The notes under the pieces are model-generated. The model was not told the origin of the DNA. It did not search any database and saw nothing but the letters and a program-made list of their open reading frames with translations. A DNA stretch of 64,000 nt, taken from contig NZ_JAKLTS010000009.1 in the NCBI RefSeq assembly GCF_022012445.1, positions 1-64,000 on the forward strand, read 5' to 3'. Below, in pieces: positions 44,989 through 52,489 of this stretch. Origin of the DNA: Massilia sp. TS11 (GTDB lineage: Bacteria > Pseudomonadota > Gammaproteobacteria > Burkholderiales > Burkholderiaceae_D). A program made the position numbers and the translations under genes. The number at the start of each line of letters is the position of its first letter. Position 1 is the stretch's first letter.

Positions 44989-46218
44989 TCAGAACGGCAG
45001 GCCGTCGGCCGAGAAGATCACCGGCGCGTCGCTCTTCGGCACCGCCATGACCAGGCCCGGGGCCGTCAGGTTCAGCGAGCACATGGCGCCGCGGATCTGG
45101 CTGCGTTCGTGATAGGTCACATGCAGTTTGCCGTCCTGGGTGAAGACTTCGCCCGCGGCGATGCCGGCGCAGCCATTCGGCTTGGTGCCGAGGAAGACCG
45201 CGACCACCATCTGGCGGCTGAAGTCGACATCGCTGACCGGCAGCGGCAGCTGGGCCTGATCGCCGTAGAACTGCTTCATCAGCACGAAGAATTCCTTCTC
45301 GTCCTTGACCACGGCCGTGCGCGCCTCGGCCACGCCGGTCAGCGAGGACTCGGCCAGCACGTTGGCCTTGACCAGATTGGCCGTCACGTCGGTGAAGCTG
45401 ACCGGCAGGTCGGAACGCGGCACCGTCACCATCTGCATGGCGCTGGTCATCACGGCCGGGCAGATCGCGAAGGTCTGCAGCACGCTTTCCGTGTAGGCCA
45501 CGCTGAGCGCGGCGCCGTTCTGGGTCACGGCCTTGATCGCGGTGGCCTTGCAGCCGTCGTTCGACTGGCCGGTGAACACGGCGATCACCATCTGCTCGCG
45601 GAAGTTCACTTCCGGCACCGGCAGCATCGGGCTGACCGTGCTGGCGTGCTCATTCCAGATGCGCGTCAGGGTGTCGGCGTCCTTGATCACCAGCTGCTGA
45701 CGCTTGACCACGCCCGACATCGCGGCGCTTTCGATCACCGTCATCGGCACCGCTTTAGCGTCGGCCGGCGGCAGGAAGTTCAGTTCTTCGACCTTGTGGT
45801 CCTTGCCCAGGCCGAGGTCGGGCTTGTCGAGGTTCTTGGTCATCGTCACGAACAGCTCACGGTAGCGTTCATCGCTGCACAGGGTGCGCGGGCCGGCGAT
45901 GGTGTCCATGGCGGAGCACAGGGTCTGCTCCGGGGTGGCGCCAAACAGGGTGTAGCCATAGCTGTTGTCGGCGCAATTGCCGCTGCGCGCCCAGAACACC
46001 TGCTTGTTGTCGATGATGTACAGGCGGTTGCTGGTGCCGGCGCAGCTGGCGCCCTTTGCCATGGCGGTGAAGGTGACCGCGACCGGGGCCGGATCGACAC
46101 TGACGGTGCCCGAGGACAGTTGGGTCGGGCTGCTGCCCGAGGTGGCGGCGCCGCCGCCGCAAGCGACCAGCAGGACTGCGGCAGCCACGGGGAGCAGGGA
46201 AACGAGCAAAGATTTCAT
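44989..46218 (-). CDS. Lipoprotein with two PrcB-like domains (409 aa)
   Basis: The ATG at 46218 has an AGGAG site; the signal sequence MKSLLVSLLPVAAAVLLVAC ends in a lipobox Cys at residue 20, followed by GGGAATSGSSP. Two related modules appear: around residues 185-270 (NFREQMVIAVFTGQSNDGC) and around 305-390 (DFSRQMVVAVFLGTKPNGC), each with a QMV-AVF-G-x-x-GC pattern seen in PrcB-type C-terminal domains. The region before the first module has several Cys. The 9-bp-arm hairpin in its leader may affect translation. It is an envelope lipoprotein of unknown task. Confidence 0.8.
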   Translation of the reverse strand: MKSLLVSLLPVAAAVLLVACGGGAATSGSSPTQLSSGTVSVDPAPVAVTFTAMAKGASCAGTSNRLYIIDNKQVFWARSGNCADNSYGYTLFGATPEQTLCSAMDTIAGPRTLCSDERYRELFVTMTKNLDKPDLGLGKDHKVEELNFLPPADAKAVPMTVIESAAMSGVVKRQQLVIKDADTLTRIWNEHASTVSPMLPVPEVNFREQMVIAVFTGQSNDGCKATAIKAVTQNGAALSVAYTESVLQTFAICPAVMTSAMQMVTVPRSDLPVSFTDVTANLVKANVLAESSLTGVAEARTAVVKDEKEFFVLMKQFYGDQAQLPLPVSDVDFSRQMVVAVFLGTKPNGCAGIAAGEVFTQDGKLHVTYHERSQIRGAMCSLNLTAPGLVMAVPKSDAPVIFSADGLPF

Positions 46219-46243
46219 AGTCAGACACTCCTGGGTGGGGACC

Positions 46244-46270
46244 GGTGGCGCCGCTGATTGGGGCGCCACC
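46244..46270 (-). promoter_or_regulatory. Strong hairpin in the lipoprotein leader
   Basis: GGTGGCGCC-N9-GGCGCCACC is a perfect 9-bp inverted repeat, ending 26 nt upstream of the ATG and just before the AGGAG site. No T-run follows on the minus strand (T-rich sequence precedes it), so it is not a simple terminator. It could be a leader RNA structure or a protein site between the divergent genes. Confidence 0.5.
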
Positions 46271-46524
46271 GCTCGCGAATAAAAAAACCCGATGTAGCTT
46301 GCACCGCAACGGGTAAAACACCTTCCCCAGTAATTCGGCCACGCCGTACAACCAGCCGACACTTCGGGAAAATGAAGGGAAATCGTGGGGTACCCATCAC
46401 CCGATTCAATGCTGTGCATCTTAGAGACGGCGGCGGAAAAAATCGTCCAAGGACTTGGAGCAATTTGTCATGAATTTGTACATTGCCAAGGCGGAAAATC
46501 GCGGCGTCTCTGGTCTCCTTTACA

Positions 46525-47853
46525 ATGCCGGGCGTGAACCGCCTCTTCTTCCGCTTCTTCGTGTTGGTGATGCTGGCCATTTCGGTGGCCACGTTTGTCG
46601 TTTACTTCGCGATCAACCGGCTGTTTGGCGATCCGCTGGAAGACATCGCGCGGCGCCAGGCGGCCGCCCAGATCTTTCTGCTTGAGCAATACATCGACCA
46701 GGCCCCGGCCGACGAATGGCTGCTGCGCCTGAACAAGGTGCGCGAAGTCTCGAACATCGCCTACGAACTGCTGCCCCTGGCCAGCGTGCGGCCCCAGATC
46801 GCGCCGGCCCAGCGCGCCGCCTTCGAGCGCGGCGAGATCGTCATGGATGTCGGCGCCAAGGCCTTCTACCGCCGCGTCGACCTCAAGGGCAATGCCTATG
46901 TCGGCGCGGACGAGGAGGCGATCCGCGCCAGCGGCCTGCCGATCGACGTCGGCCTGGCCCTGCGCATGGAGGTGGTGCGTTTCGTGGTCGTGGCCCTGGC
47001 CCTGTTGATTCCGATCGCGCTGTGGTCGCGCGCCCACTGGCAGGACCTGCAGCGCCTGTCGGCCGTGGCCGACGCCGTCGGCGAAGGCGAGCTGACCGCG
47101 CGCGCCGCGCTCGCCCCGAGCGCCAGCGTCTACCCGCTGGCCCAGCACATCAACCGCATGGCCGAGCGCATCGCCGCCCTGCTGGCGGCCCAGCAGACCC
47201 TGCTGCATTCAGTCTCGCATGAGCTGCGCACGCCGATCGCGCGCCTGCAGTTTGCGCTCGAACTGGTGCGCGACGTGCCGCCCGGGCCCGACCTGACGCG
47301 CCGCCTGGCCGGCATGGAAGCCGACCTGGCCGAACTCGACGCCCTGGTGGGCGAACTGCTGTCGATGAACCGCCTGTCGGCCCAGCCGACCCTGCTGCGC
47401 GAAGACATCGACCTGGCCGCCGCCCTGCGCGAGCTGGTCGCCTCGCTCGACCACACGGCCGGCGCCGAACACATCGTGCTCGATCTGGCGCCCGACCTGG
47501 GCCACCTGACGGCCGACCGGCGCCTGCTGCTGCGCGCCGTCGGCAATCTGCTGAAGAACGCGCTCAAGTACGCGGCGCGCAGCATCCATCTGCAAGCCGG
47601 TCGCACCGCGCAGTCGGTCTGGATCGTGGTGGAGGATGATGGCCCCGGGATTCCCGAGGCCGAATGGGACAAGGTGTTCACGCCGTTTTACCGGCTCGAC
47701 CGCAGCCGCGACCGCAATACGGGCGGCTTCGGCCTCGGCCTGGCCATTGCGCGCCAGGCGGTCGACCTGCACCGGGGCAGCCTGCAGGTCGGGCGCGCCG
47801 CACTCGGCGGCGCGCGCTTCGTCATCAGTCTGCCGCTCGACGCAAACGCTTAG
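46525..47853 (+). CDS. Sensor histidine kinase, RstB-like (442 aa)
   Basis: The first transmembrane helix (about 9-28) and the second (about 153-173) flank a periplasmic domain of about 120 residues. HAMP follows (WQDLQRLSAVADAVGEGELT), then HisKA with HSVSHELRTPIARLQFALEL (His near residue 233), N box NLLKNALKYA, G1 VVEDDGPGIPEAE and G2 GGFGLGLAIARQAV. The probable partner is the RstA-like regulator at 42657. The start at 46525 was chosen because an upstream in-frame ATG lacks a signal-like sequence. Confidence 0.92.
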   Translation: MPGVNRLFFRFFVLVMLAISVATFVVYFAINRLFGDPLEDIARRQAAAQIFLLEQYIDQAPADEWLLRLNKVREVSNIAYELLPLASVRPQIAPAQRAAFERGEIVMDVGAKAFYRRVDLKGNAYVGADEEAIRASGLPIDVGLALRMEVVRFVVVALALLIPIALWSRAHWQDLQRLSAVADAVGEGELTARAALAPSASVYPLAQHINRMAERIAALLAAQQTLLHSVSHELRTPIARLQFALELVRDVPPGPDLTRRLAGMEADLAELDALVGELLSMNRLSAQPTLLREDIDLAAALRELVASLDHTAGAEHIVLDLAPDLGHLTADRRLLLRAVGNLLKNALKYAARSIHLQAGRTAQSVWIVVEDDGPGIPEAEWDKVFTPFYRLDRSRDRNTGGFGLGLAIARQAVDLHRGSLQVGRAALGGARFVISLPLDANA

Positions 47854-48158
47854 CTGTTGACGTGGGTGACCGCGTACCACCAGTGCTGCCACCAGTGCTC
47901 GCGCGAGTGCGTGGTGCGCAGGCAGGCGGCATCCATCTGGCCCTTGAAGACCGGATCGGCGCACTTGCCCTGCACCATGGTGTTGCGCTGATTCTCGGCA
48001 TTGACCAGGGCGATCGACAGCCAGAACACCAGGCCGCAGGCAATCAGCAGCAGGGTCAGCATGGTGTGGTTGATGCGGGTCGCATAGTACAGCTCCCGCT
48101 CATCCGGCAGCGCGCCGCCGTACGCGGCGATCAGCTTCTTTTCGCGCTCCTCACTCAT
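47850..48158 (-). CDS. Small single-helix membrane protein, unknown (102 aa)
   Basis: A charged N-terminus (MSEEREKKLIAAYGGALPDE), a transmembrane helix at about residues 31-51 (TMLTLLLIACGLVFWLSIAL) and a Trp/His-rich tail (HSREHWWQHWWYAVTHV). It overlaps dsbA by 4 nt, so both are probably co-transcribed. Function unknown. It converges with the kinase gene, sharing 4 nt. Confidence 0.75.
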   Translation of the reverse strand: MSEEREKKLIAAYGGALPDERELYYATRINHTMLTLLLIACGLVFWLSIALVNAENQRNTMVQGKCADPVFKGQMDAACLRTTHSREHWWQHWWYAVTHVNS

Positions 48159-48832
48159 TTCGCGGGCTTGATGCCTTTTTCTTTTTGCACCTTGGCGACC
48201 AGGAAGTCGAGCGTCTGGCCAAGCGCCTTGACGGCGGCCTGTTCGCTCATGCCGGCGTTGGCGTTCATCACGGCGCCGGGCGAGGTCATGTAGCGGCCGT
48301 CGATCACCAGATTCGGGGCGCTGTCGACCTTGTATTTTTCCACCAGGCCGTTCAGACGCTTCATCTTGCTCTGCACGCCGAAGGAGTTCCAGTATTCCTT
48401 GAACTTGTTGAGGTCGATGCCGGCCGAGGCGGCCCAGTTGAAGGCGTCCTCATCCTTGGTCCAGTAGCGGCGCAGCTTGGCGATCGCCTGCATGGCGCTG
48501 TAGGTGTGGGTCTCGGCCAGGCCCATCGCTTCCAGGGTCAGGTAGGCATGGGCTTCGGGATCGTTGGGGCCGGTGTAGGGGAAGTGGATGCGCTTGAACT
48601 CGATGTTCGCGCCCTGCTTTTTGACCCAGGCTTCGAGGTCCGGGTTGAGCATGTAGCAGTGCGGGCAGTGCAGCATGAAGAACTCGATCACTTCGACCTT
48701 TTTATCGGCGGCCGGGGCGACCGGGCTGGCCAGCTGGATGTACTCGGCACCCAGTTTGGGCTCGGCCGGCGAAGCGAAGGCCGCACTGGCGGCAAAACCC
48801 AGGGCGAGCAGGGCGATACGCAGAGGACGCAT
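48155..48832 (-). CDS. dsbA: Thiol:disulfide interchange protein DsbA/DsbL (225 aa)
   Basis: The signal peptide ends near FASPAEP. The thioredoxin-fold active site is CPHC in FFMLHCPHCYMLNPD near residues 56-59; the cis-Pro region is SAPNLVIDGRYMT. The helical insert and length fit periplasmic DsbA, which introduces disulfides into secreted proteins. It starts just before a short AT-richer stretch; the partner dsbB is not in the window. Confidence 0.93.
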   Translation of the reverse strand: MRPLRIALLALGFAASAAFASPAEPKLGAEYIQLASPVAPAADKKVEVIEFFMLHCPHCYMLNPDLEAWVKKQGANIEFKRIHFPYTGPNDPEAHAYLTLEAMGLAETHTYSAMQAIAKLRRYWTKDEDAFNWAASAGIDLNKFKEYWNSFGVQSKMKRLNGLVEKYKVDSAPNLVIDGRYMTSPGAVMNANAGMSEQAAVKALGQTLDFLVAKVQKEKGIKPAK

Positions 48833-48964
48833 GGTTTTCCTTTTCGGTAGTGAAGGCGAACGGCCGCAATCTTAGCCGCTTTTCGCCGCCATTGTATGCG
48901 ATGGCGGCGCCGCAGGCTTAACCGAAGCTTAGCGGCGCCCTGCCCTCACTGCCGTCAGGACCGG

Positions 48965-49486
48965 CTAGCGCGCAGCCACGCTGGTGTCGCGGTGGTAGAC
49001 GAGGGTCGCATCGTGGCCGGCTACCTGGGCCTGGATGGTCAGGGTGCTGCCATCCGGGCTCAGTTGCCAGGTCTCCTGCATCGTGCGGCGCACCGGCGCG
49101 CCGAAGAAGGTGGTATTGACGGCCGTGCCGAGGTGGGCGCGGCCCTGCTCGTCAAAGGCCATCTGGGCGTGGGCCGGGGCCCAGCGCGCCCAGCCGAGAC
49201 GGTTGCGGTTCAGGGCTTCGTATTCGGTGTCGCTGCCATTGGTGGCGTATTGCACGGTCTCGCTCAGCACTTTGCCGCCGGCGTTGCTGACGCTCGATAC
49301 CTTGAGCGTATTGCTGTCCTGGTAGGTGACGAGCTGCTGGCGCTCGACCGCCGCAAACTGCGCGGGCAGGCTCTGGCTGGCGGCCTTGTCGAGGGTCCAG
49401 GTACCGGTGTAGTTGAGGGGAGCTGCCGCGGCAAAGGCGGCGCACAGGCAGGCGGCAACGCCGGCCGCGATCGGAATCAGGCGCAT
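48965..49486 (-). CDS. Secreted lipocalin-like hypothetical protein (173 aa)
   Basis: The signal peptide MRLIPIAAGVAACLCAAFAAA is followed by NYTGTWTLDKAASQSLP, a lipocalin-like opening (GTWxLDxxxS) common in small periplasmic barrels. The body is beta-rich (QLVTYQDSNTLKVSS, TMQETWQLSPDGSTLTIQ). No specific family can be assigned. It is a single gene on the minus strand. Confidence 0.75.
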   Translation of the reverse strand: MRLIPIAAGVAACLCAAFAAAAPLNYTGTWTLDKAASQSLPAQFAAVERQQLVTYQDSNTLKVSSVSNAGGKVLSETVQYATNGSDTEYEALNRNRLGWARWAPAHAQMAFDEQGRAHLGTAVNTTFFGAPVRRTMQETWQLSPDGSTLTIQAQVAGHDATLVYHRDTSVAAR

Positions 49487-49776
49487 GATAGTCTCACTTT
49501 CGATTTGTCAGGGAGACCTGCACTTCGTATTTGGCAGGTCACGCTGCATATTACGCCGCGCCCCCTGAAAAGTTCCTGAAATCCGATACAACGCGGAAAT
49601 CGTGCGATGAAAGGCCGGGATTCCGGCCTGGAAGGGATTGTAGGGACCGTTTTCAAGCCCGCTCTAAAACGGTCTTGCAACGCGGATAAATCGGGGTCAG
49701 ACCCCATTTATCTGGCCGGCAAAGCTGCTTGCTGGATAAATGGGGTCTGACCCCATTTTTAGTCTGTCAGCTGTTC
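49487..49776. other. Intergenic region with REP-like inverted pair; no gene
   Basis: Apart from the promoter region of the lipocalin-like gene, it contains the paired palindromes at 49693-49705 and 49742-49754. No credible frame was found. Confidence 0.7.
49684..49762. repeat. REPIN-like inverted pair
   Basis: Two copies of GGATAAAT[C/G]GGGTC[A/T]GACCCC lie 49 nt apart. The first copy is followed by ATTTATC, so the pair could form nested hairpins. The same core recurs at 33376-33388. It stands at the 3' end of the btu operon, where it could stabilise or terminate the transcript. Confidence 0.65.
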
Positions 49777-50649
49777 CTATTTGCGGCGCTGGCGCGCCAG
49801 GTCGATTTTTTCGCACAGCTCGGCCATACCCTCGGCCATGCGCGGGGTGGCGCGGGTCAGGCGTTCGCCGCCGAGCGAAAACAGATTGGCGCGCTGGACG
49901 GCGAGCAGGCTCTTGTAGCCGCGCCAGATGTTGATGCCCTTGTCCTCGGGATCGTGCTGGTCGCCGCCGAAGATGACTTCCGGGTTCTGCTGCAGCACCG
50001 CCTCGGTGCTGACCTGGGGTGCCACCACGTTCAGGCCGGCGAACACGTTGACGCCGCCGCAGGCGCTGATGGCGTCGCTGATGATGTGCTGTCCGCTCAG
50101 GGTGTAGAGCGGCTTGTCCCAGATCTGATAGAAGACCTTGACCGGCGCGCGCTGCGCATAGGTGGCGCGCAGCTGGCCGATCCGGCTGCGGAAGGCCTGG
50201 GCGGCCGCATTGGCCTGCGTCTCGGTGCCGAGCAGCTGGCCCAGGCGCGTCAGGCTGGTGGCGACTTCATCGAGCTTTTTCGGCTCGCTGTAAAAGATCG
50301 GAATACCGAGGCTGGCCAGCTGTTCGAGCTGGCGCGCCGTGTTCCCGCTTTGCCAGACCACCAGCAGATCGGGCTTCAGCGCCAGCACACGCTCCATGTC
50401 GATATTCGCGTTCGAGCCGATCAGCGGAATCTTGCGCGCCGCCTCAGGATAGTCGGAGAAGTTCATGGCCCCGACCACGCGCGCGCCGCCGCCCGCGGCG
50501 AACAGCAGCTCGGTGATATGGGGCGACATCGAAATCACGCGCTGGGCCGGTCTGGCCAGCGTGATGCTGTGGCCAGCGTCGTCGCGCACGGTGACGGCCG
50601 CCTGCGCACCCGCGGCCAACAGCAAGAGCAAAGAACCCAAGAGACGCAT
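49777..50649 (-). CDS. btuF: Cobalamin ABC transporter substrate-binding protein (290 aa)
   Basis: The signal peptide (MRLLGSLLLLLAAGAQA) precedes a class III periplasmic binding protein: RVISMSPHITELLFAAGGG, LALKPDLLVVWQSGNTA and VFYQIWDKPLYTLSGQHII. It binds vitamin B12 in the periplasm and delivers it to BtuCD, encoded 3 nt upstream. It is the last gene of the riboswitch-controlled operon. Confidence 0.92.
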   Translation of the reverse strand: MRLLGSLLLLLAAGAQAAVTVRDDAGHSITLARPAQRVISMSPHITELLFAAGGGARVVGAMNFSDYPEAARKIPLIGSNANIDMERVLALKPDLLVVWQSGNTARQLEQLASLGIPIFYSEPKKLDEVATSLTRLGQLLGTETQANAAAQAFRSRIGQLRATYAQRAPVKVFYQIWDKPLYTLSGQHIISDAISACGGVNVFAGLNVVAPQVSTEAVLQQNPEVIFGGDQHDPEDKGINIWRGYKSLLAVQRANLFSLGGERLTRATPRMAEGMAELCEKIDLARQRRK

Positions 50650-50652
50650 GAT

Positions 50653-51423
50653 TTACTCGCTTTCGGCGGCGACAAAGACCGTGCGGCCGCCATGGTGAAG
50701 CACATCGATCGGGTGGCCCAGGCAGGCCGACAGGGTTTCGGGGCGCATGACCTCATCGACCGGACCGGCCAGCCAGCGTCCCTGCCCCATCAGCAGCAGC
50801 GCGTGGCTGCAGGTGCTGAAGGCCAGGTTCAGGTCATGCCCGACCAGCACCACGCAGCGCCCCTCGTCGCGGCACAGGGCAGCCAGCAGGCGCATGGCGG
50901 CGATCTGGTGCGGCAGGTCGAGGGCGGTGGCCGGTTCGTCGAGCAGCATCAGCGGGGCCTGCTGGGCCAGCAGGGCCGCCAGGGCCACGCGCTGGCGCTC
51001 GCCGCCGGACAGGCTGCGCACGTCGCGCTGGGCCAGGTCGGCCACGTCCAGCGCCGCCAGCGCCGCCATGGCGATGCGGTGGTCGTCGCTGCCGTCCCAG
51101 TAGCGGTCGGCGTGGTAGGGATGGCGCGCGGTCAGCACGGCCTCGATCACGCGGTAGGCAAAGGCGTCGCTGCGCGACTGGGCGAGGAAGGCGCGTTCGC
51201 GCGCCAGCGCTTCGAGCGGCCAGTCGGCCAGCAGGCGCCCGCCCAGATGCACCTCGCCCTGCTCGGGCAGGCGCAGGCCGGCCAGGGTGCGCAGCAAGGT
51301 GCTCTTGCCGGCCCCGTTGCGGCCCAGGACGGCCCAGCATTCGCCGGCCTTGGCCTCCCAGTCGAGTGCATCGACCAGGCAGCGCGGCCCCGCTTCCAGG
51401 CACAGGTGGGTGGTGCGGATCAT
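50653..51423 (-). CDS. btuD: Cobalamin ABC transporter ATP-binding protein (256 aa)
   Basis: Walker A GRNGAGKSTLLRTLAGL near residue 35, Q-loop LAQSRSD, signature LSGGERQRVALAALL, Walker B LMLLDEPATALD, and H-loop VLVGHDLN. It overlaps btuC by 4 nt. It powers B12 import; on its own it could belong to any FecCD-type system, but the riboswitch and btuB context decide it. Confidence 0.92.
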   Translation of the reverse strand: MIRTTHLCLEAGPRCLVDALDWEAKAGECWAVLGRNGAGKSTLLRTLAGLRLPEQGEVHLGGRLLADWPLEALARERAFLAQSRSDAFAYRVIEAVLTARHPYHADRYWDGSDDHRIAMAALAALDVADLAQRDVRSLSGGERQRVALAALLAQQAPLMLLDEPATALDLPHQIAAMRLLAALCRDEGRCVVLVGHDLNLAFSTCSHALLLMGQGRWLAGPVDEVMRPETLSACLGHPIDVLHHGGRTVFVAAESE

Positions 51424-52469
51424 GGGCGGCCTCCGCGCACGCGGTGCAGCTGGTGCAGCTGGATCAGGAAGATCGGCACGCCGATCAGGGCGGTGAGCAC
51501 GCCGACCGGCAGCTGCTGCGGCGCCAGCAGCGAGCGCGCCAGGGTATCGGCCAGCACCAGAAAGGCGCCGCCGGCCAGGGCCGATGCGGGCAGCAGCAGG
51601 CGGTGGTCAGGCCCGAAGGCGATGCGGCAGGCATGCGGCACGATCAGGCCGACGAAACCAATGGCACCGGCCGTGGTGACGGCGCCGGCCGTCAGCAGCC
51701 CGGCGCAGATGAACAGCGCGCGGCGCAGACGCGCCACGTGCACGCCGAGCGCGGCGGCGGCTTCCGCGTGCAGGGCCAGCACATTCATCGCGCGCGCCTG
51801 GCGCCGCGCAAACAGCAGCGCGCCGCCCAGCAGCAGCCAGGGCAGCAGGCGCCACTGGACGCCGCCGAGGTCACCGATCATCCAGAACACCATGCCGCGC
51901 AGGCGCGAGTCGGGGGCGATCGACAGCATCAGTGTGACCAGGGCCATGCAGGCCGAGGCCAGGATCACGCCGGTCAGGAGCAGGGTCGAGGTGTCGCCGG
52001 CCAGTTCGCGCTGCAGCTGGCCGCCCAGGTCGCGCCGCGCCAGCGCGTACAGCAGCAGGGCGATGCCGAGCGCGCCGCCGAGGGCGGCCAGGTCGACCAG
52101 CCACAGCGCCGCGCCCAGCAGCAGCGCGCACAGGGCGCCGACGGCGGCGCCGCTGGAGATGCCAAGCACGTAGGGATCGGCCAGGGGATTGCGCAACAGG
52201 GCCTGCATCATCACGCCGGCCAGGGACAGGCCGGCCCCGGTGGCGAAGGCGCTGGCCGCGCGCGACAGGCGCAGTTCCAGCAGGGTGGCATCCATGCTGA
52301 CGGCCTCGCCGCGCACGATCTGCCACAGACTGGCGGGCAGTTCGGCCAGCGGCAGGCTGACCGAACCGACCAGGCAGGAGAGGACCAGCACGGCCAGCGC
52401 GCACGCGCCCAGCGCCAGCAGAATCTGGCGCTGGCGGCGGCGCGCGGTAGCGCTGAGAACGGGCGTCAT
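51420..52469 (-). CDS. btuC: Cobalamin ABC transporter permease (349 aa)
   Basis: The ATG at 52469 fits: MTPVLSATARRRQRQILL then about ten membrane helices. FecCD/BtuC motifs include ASAFATGAGLSLAGVMMQALLRNPLADPY (first-third helices) and GAIGFVGLIVPHACRIAFG. An unrelated long open frame upstream overlaps btuB and is ignored. It lies 20 nt after the btuB stop. Confidence 0.93.
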   Translation of the reverse strand: MTPVLSATARRRQRQILLALGACALAVLVLSCLVGSVSLPLAELPASLWQIVRGEAVSMDATLLELRLSRAASAFATGAGLSLAGVMMQALLRNPLADPYVLGISSGAAVGALCALLLGAALWLVDLAALGGALGIALLLYALARRDLGGQLQRELAGDTSTLLLTGVILASACMALVTLMLSIAPDSRLRGMVFWMIGDLGGVQWRLLPWLLLGGALLFARRQARAMNVLALHAEAAAALGVHVARLRRALFICAGLLTAGAVTTAGAIGFVGLIVPHACRIAFGPDHRLLLPASALAGGAFLVLADTLARSLLAPQQLPVGVLTALIGVPIFLIQLHQLHRVRGGRP

Positions 52470-52489
52470 CGGCCTCTCCTTGGGCACAC

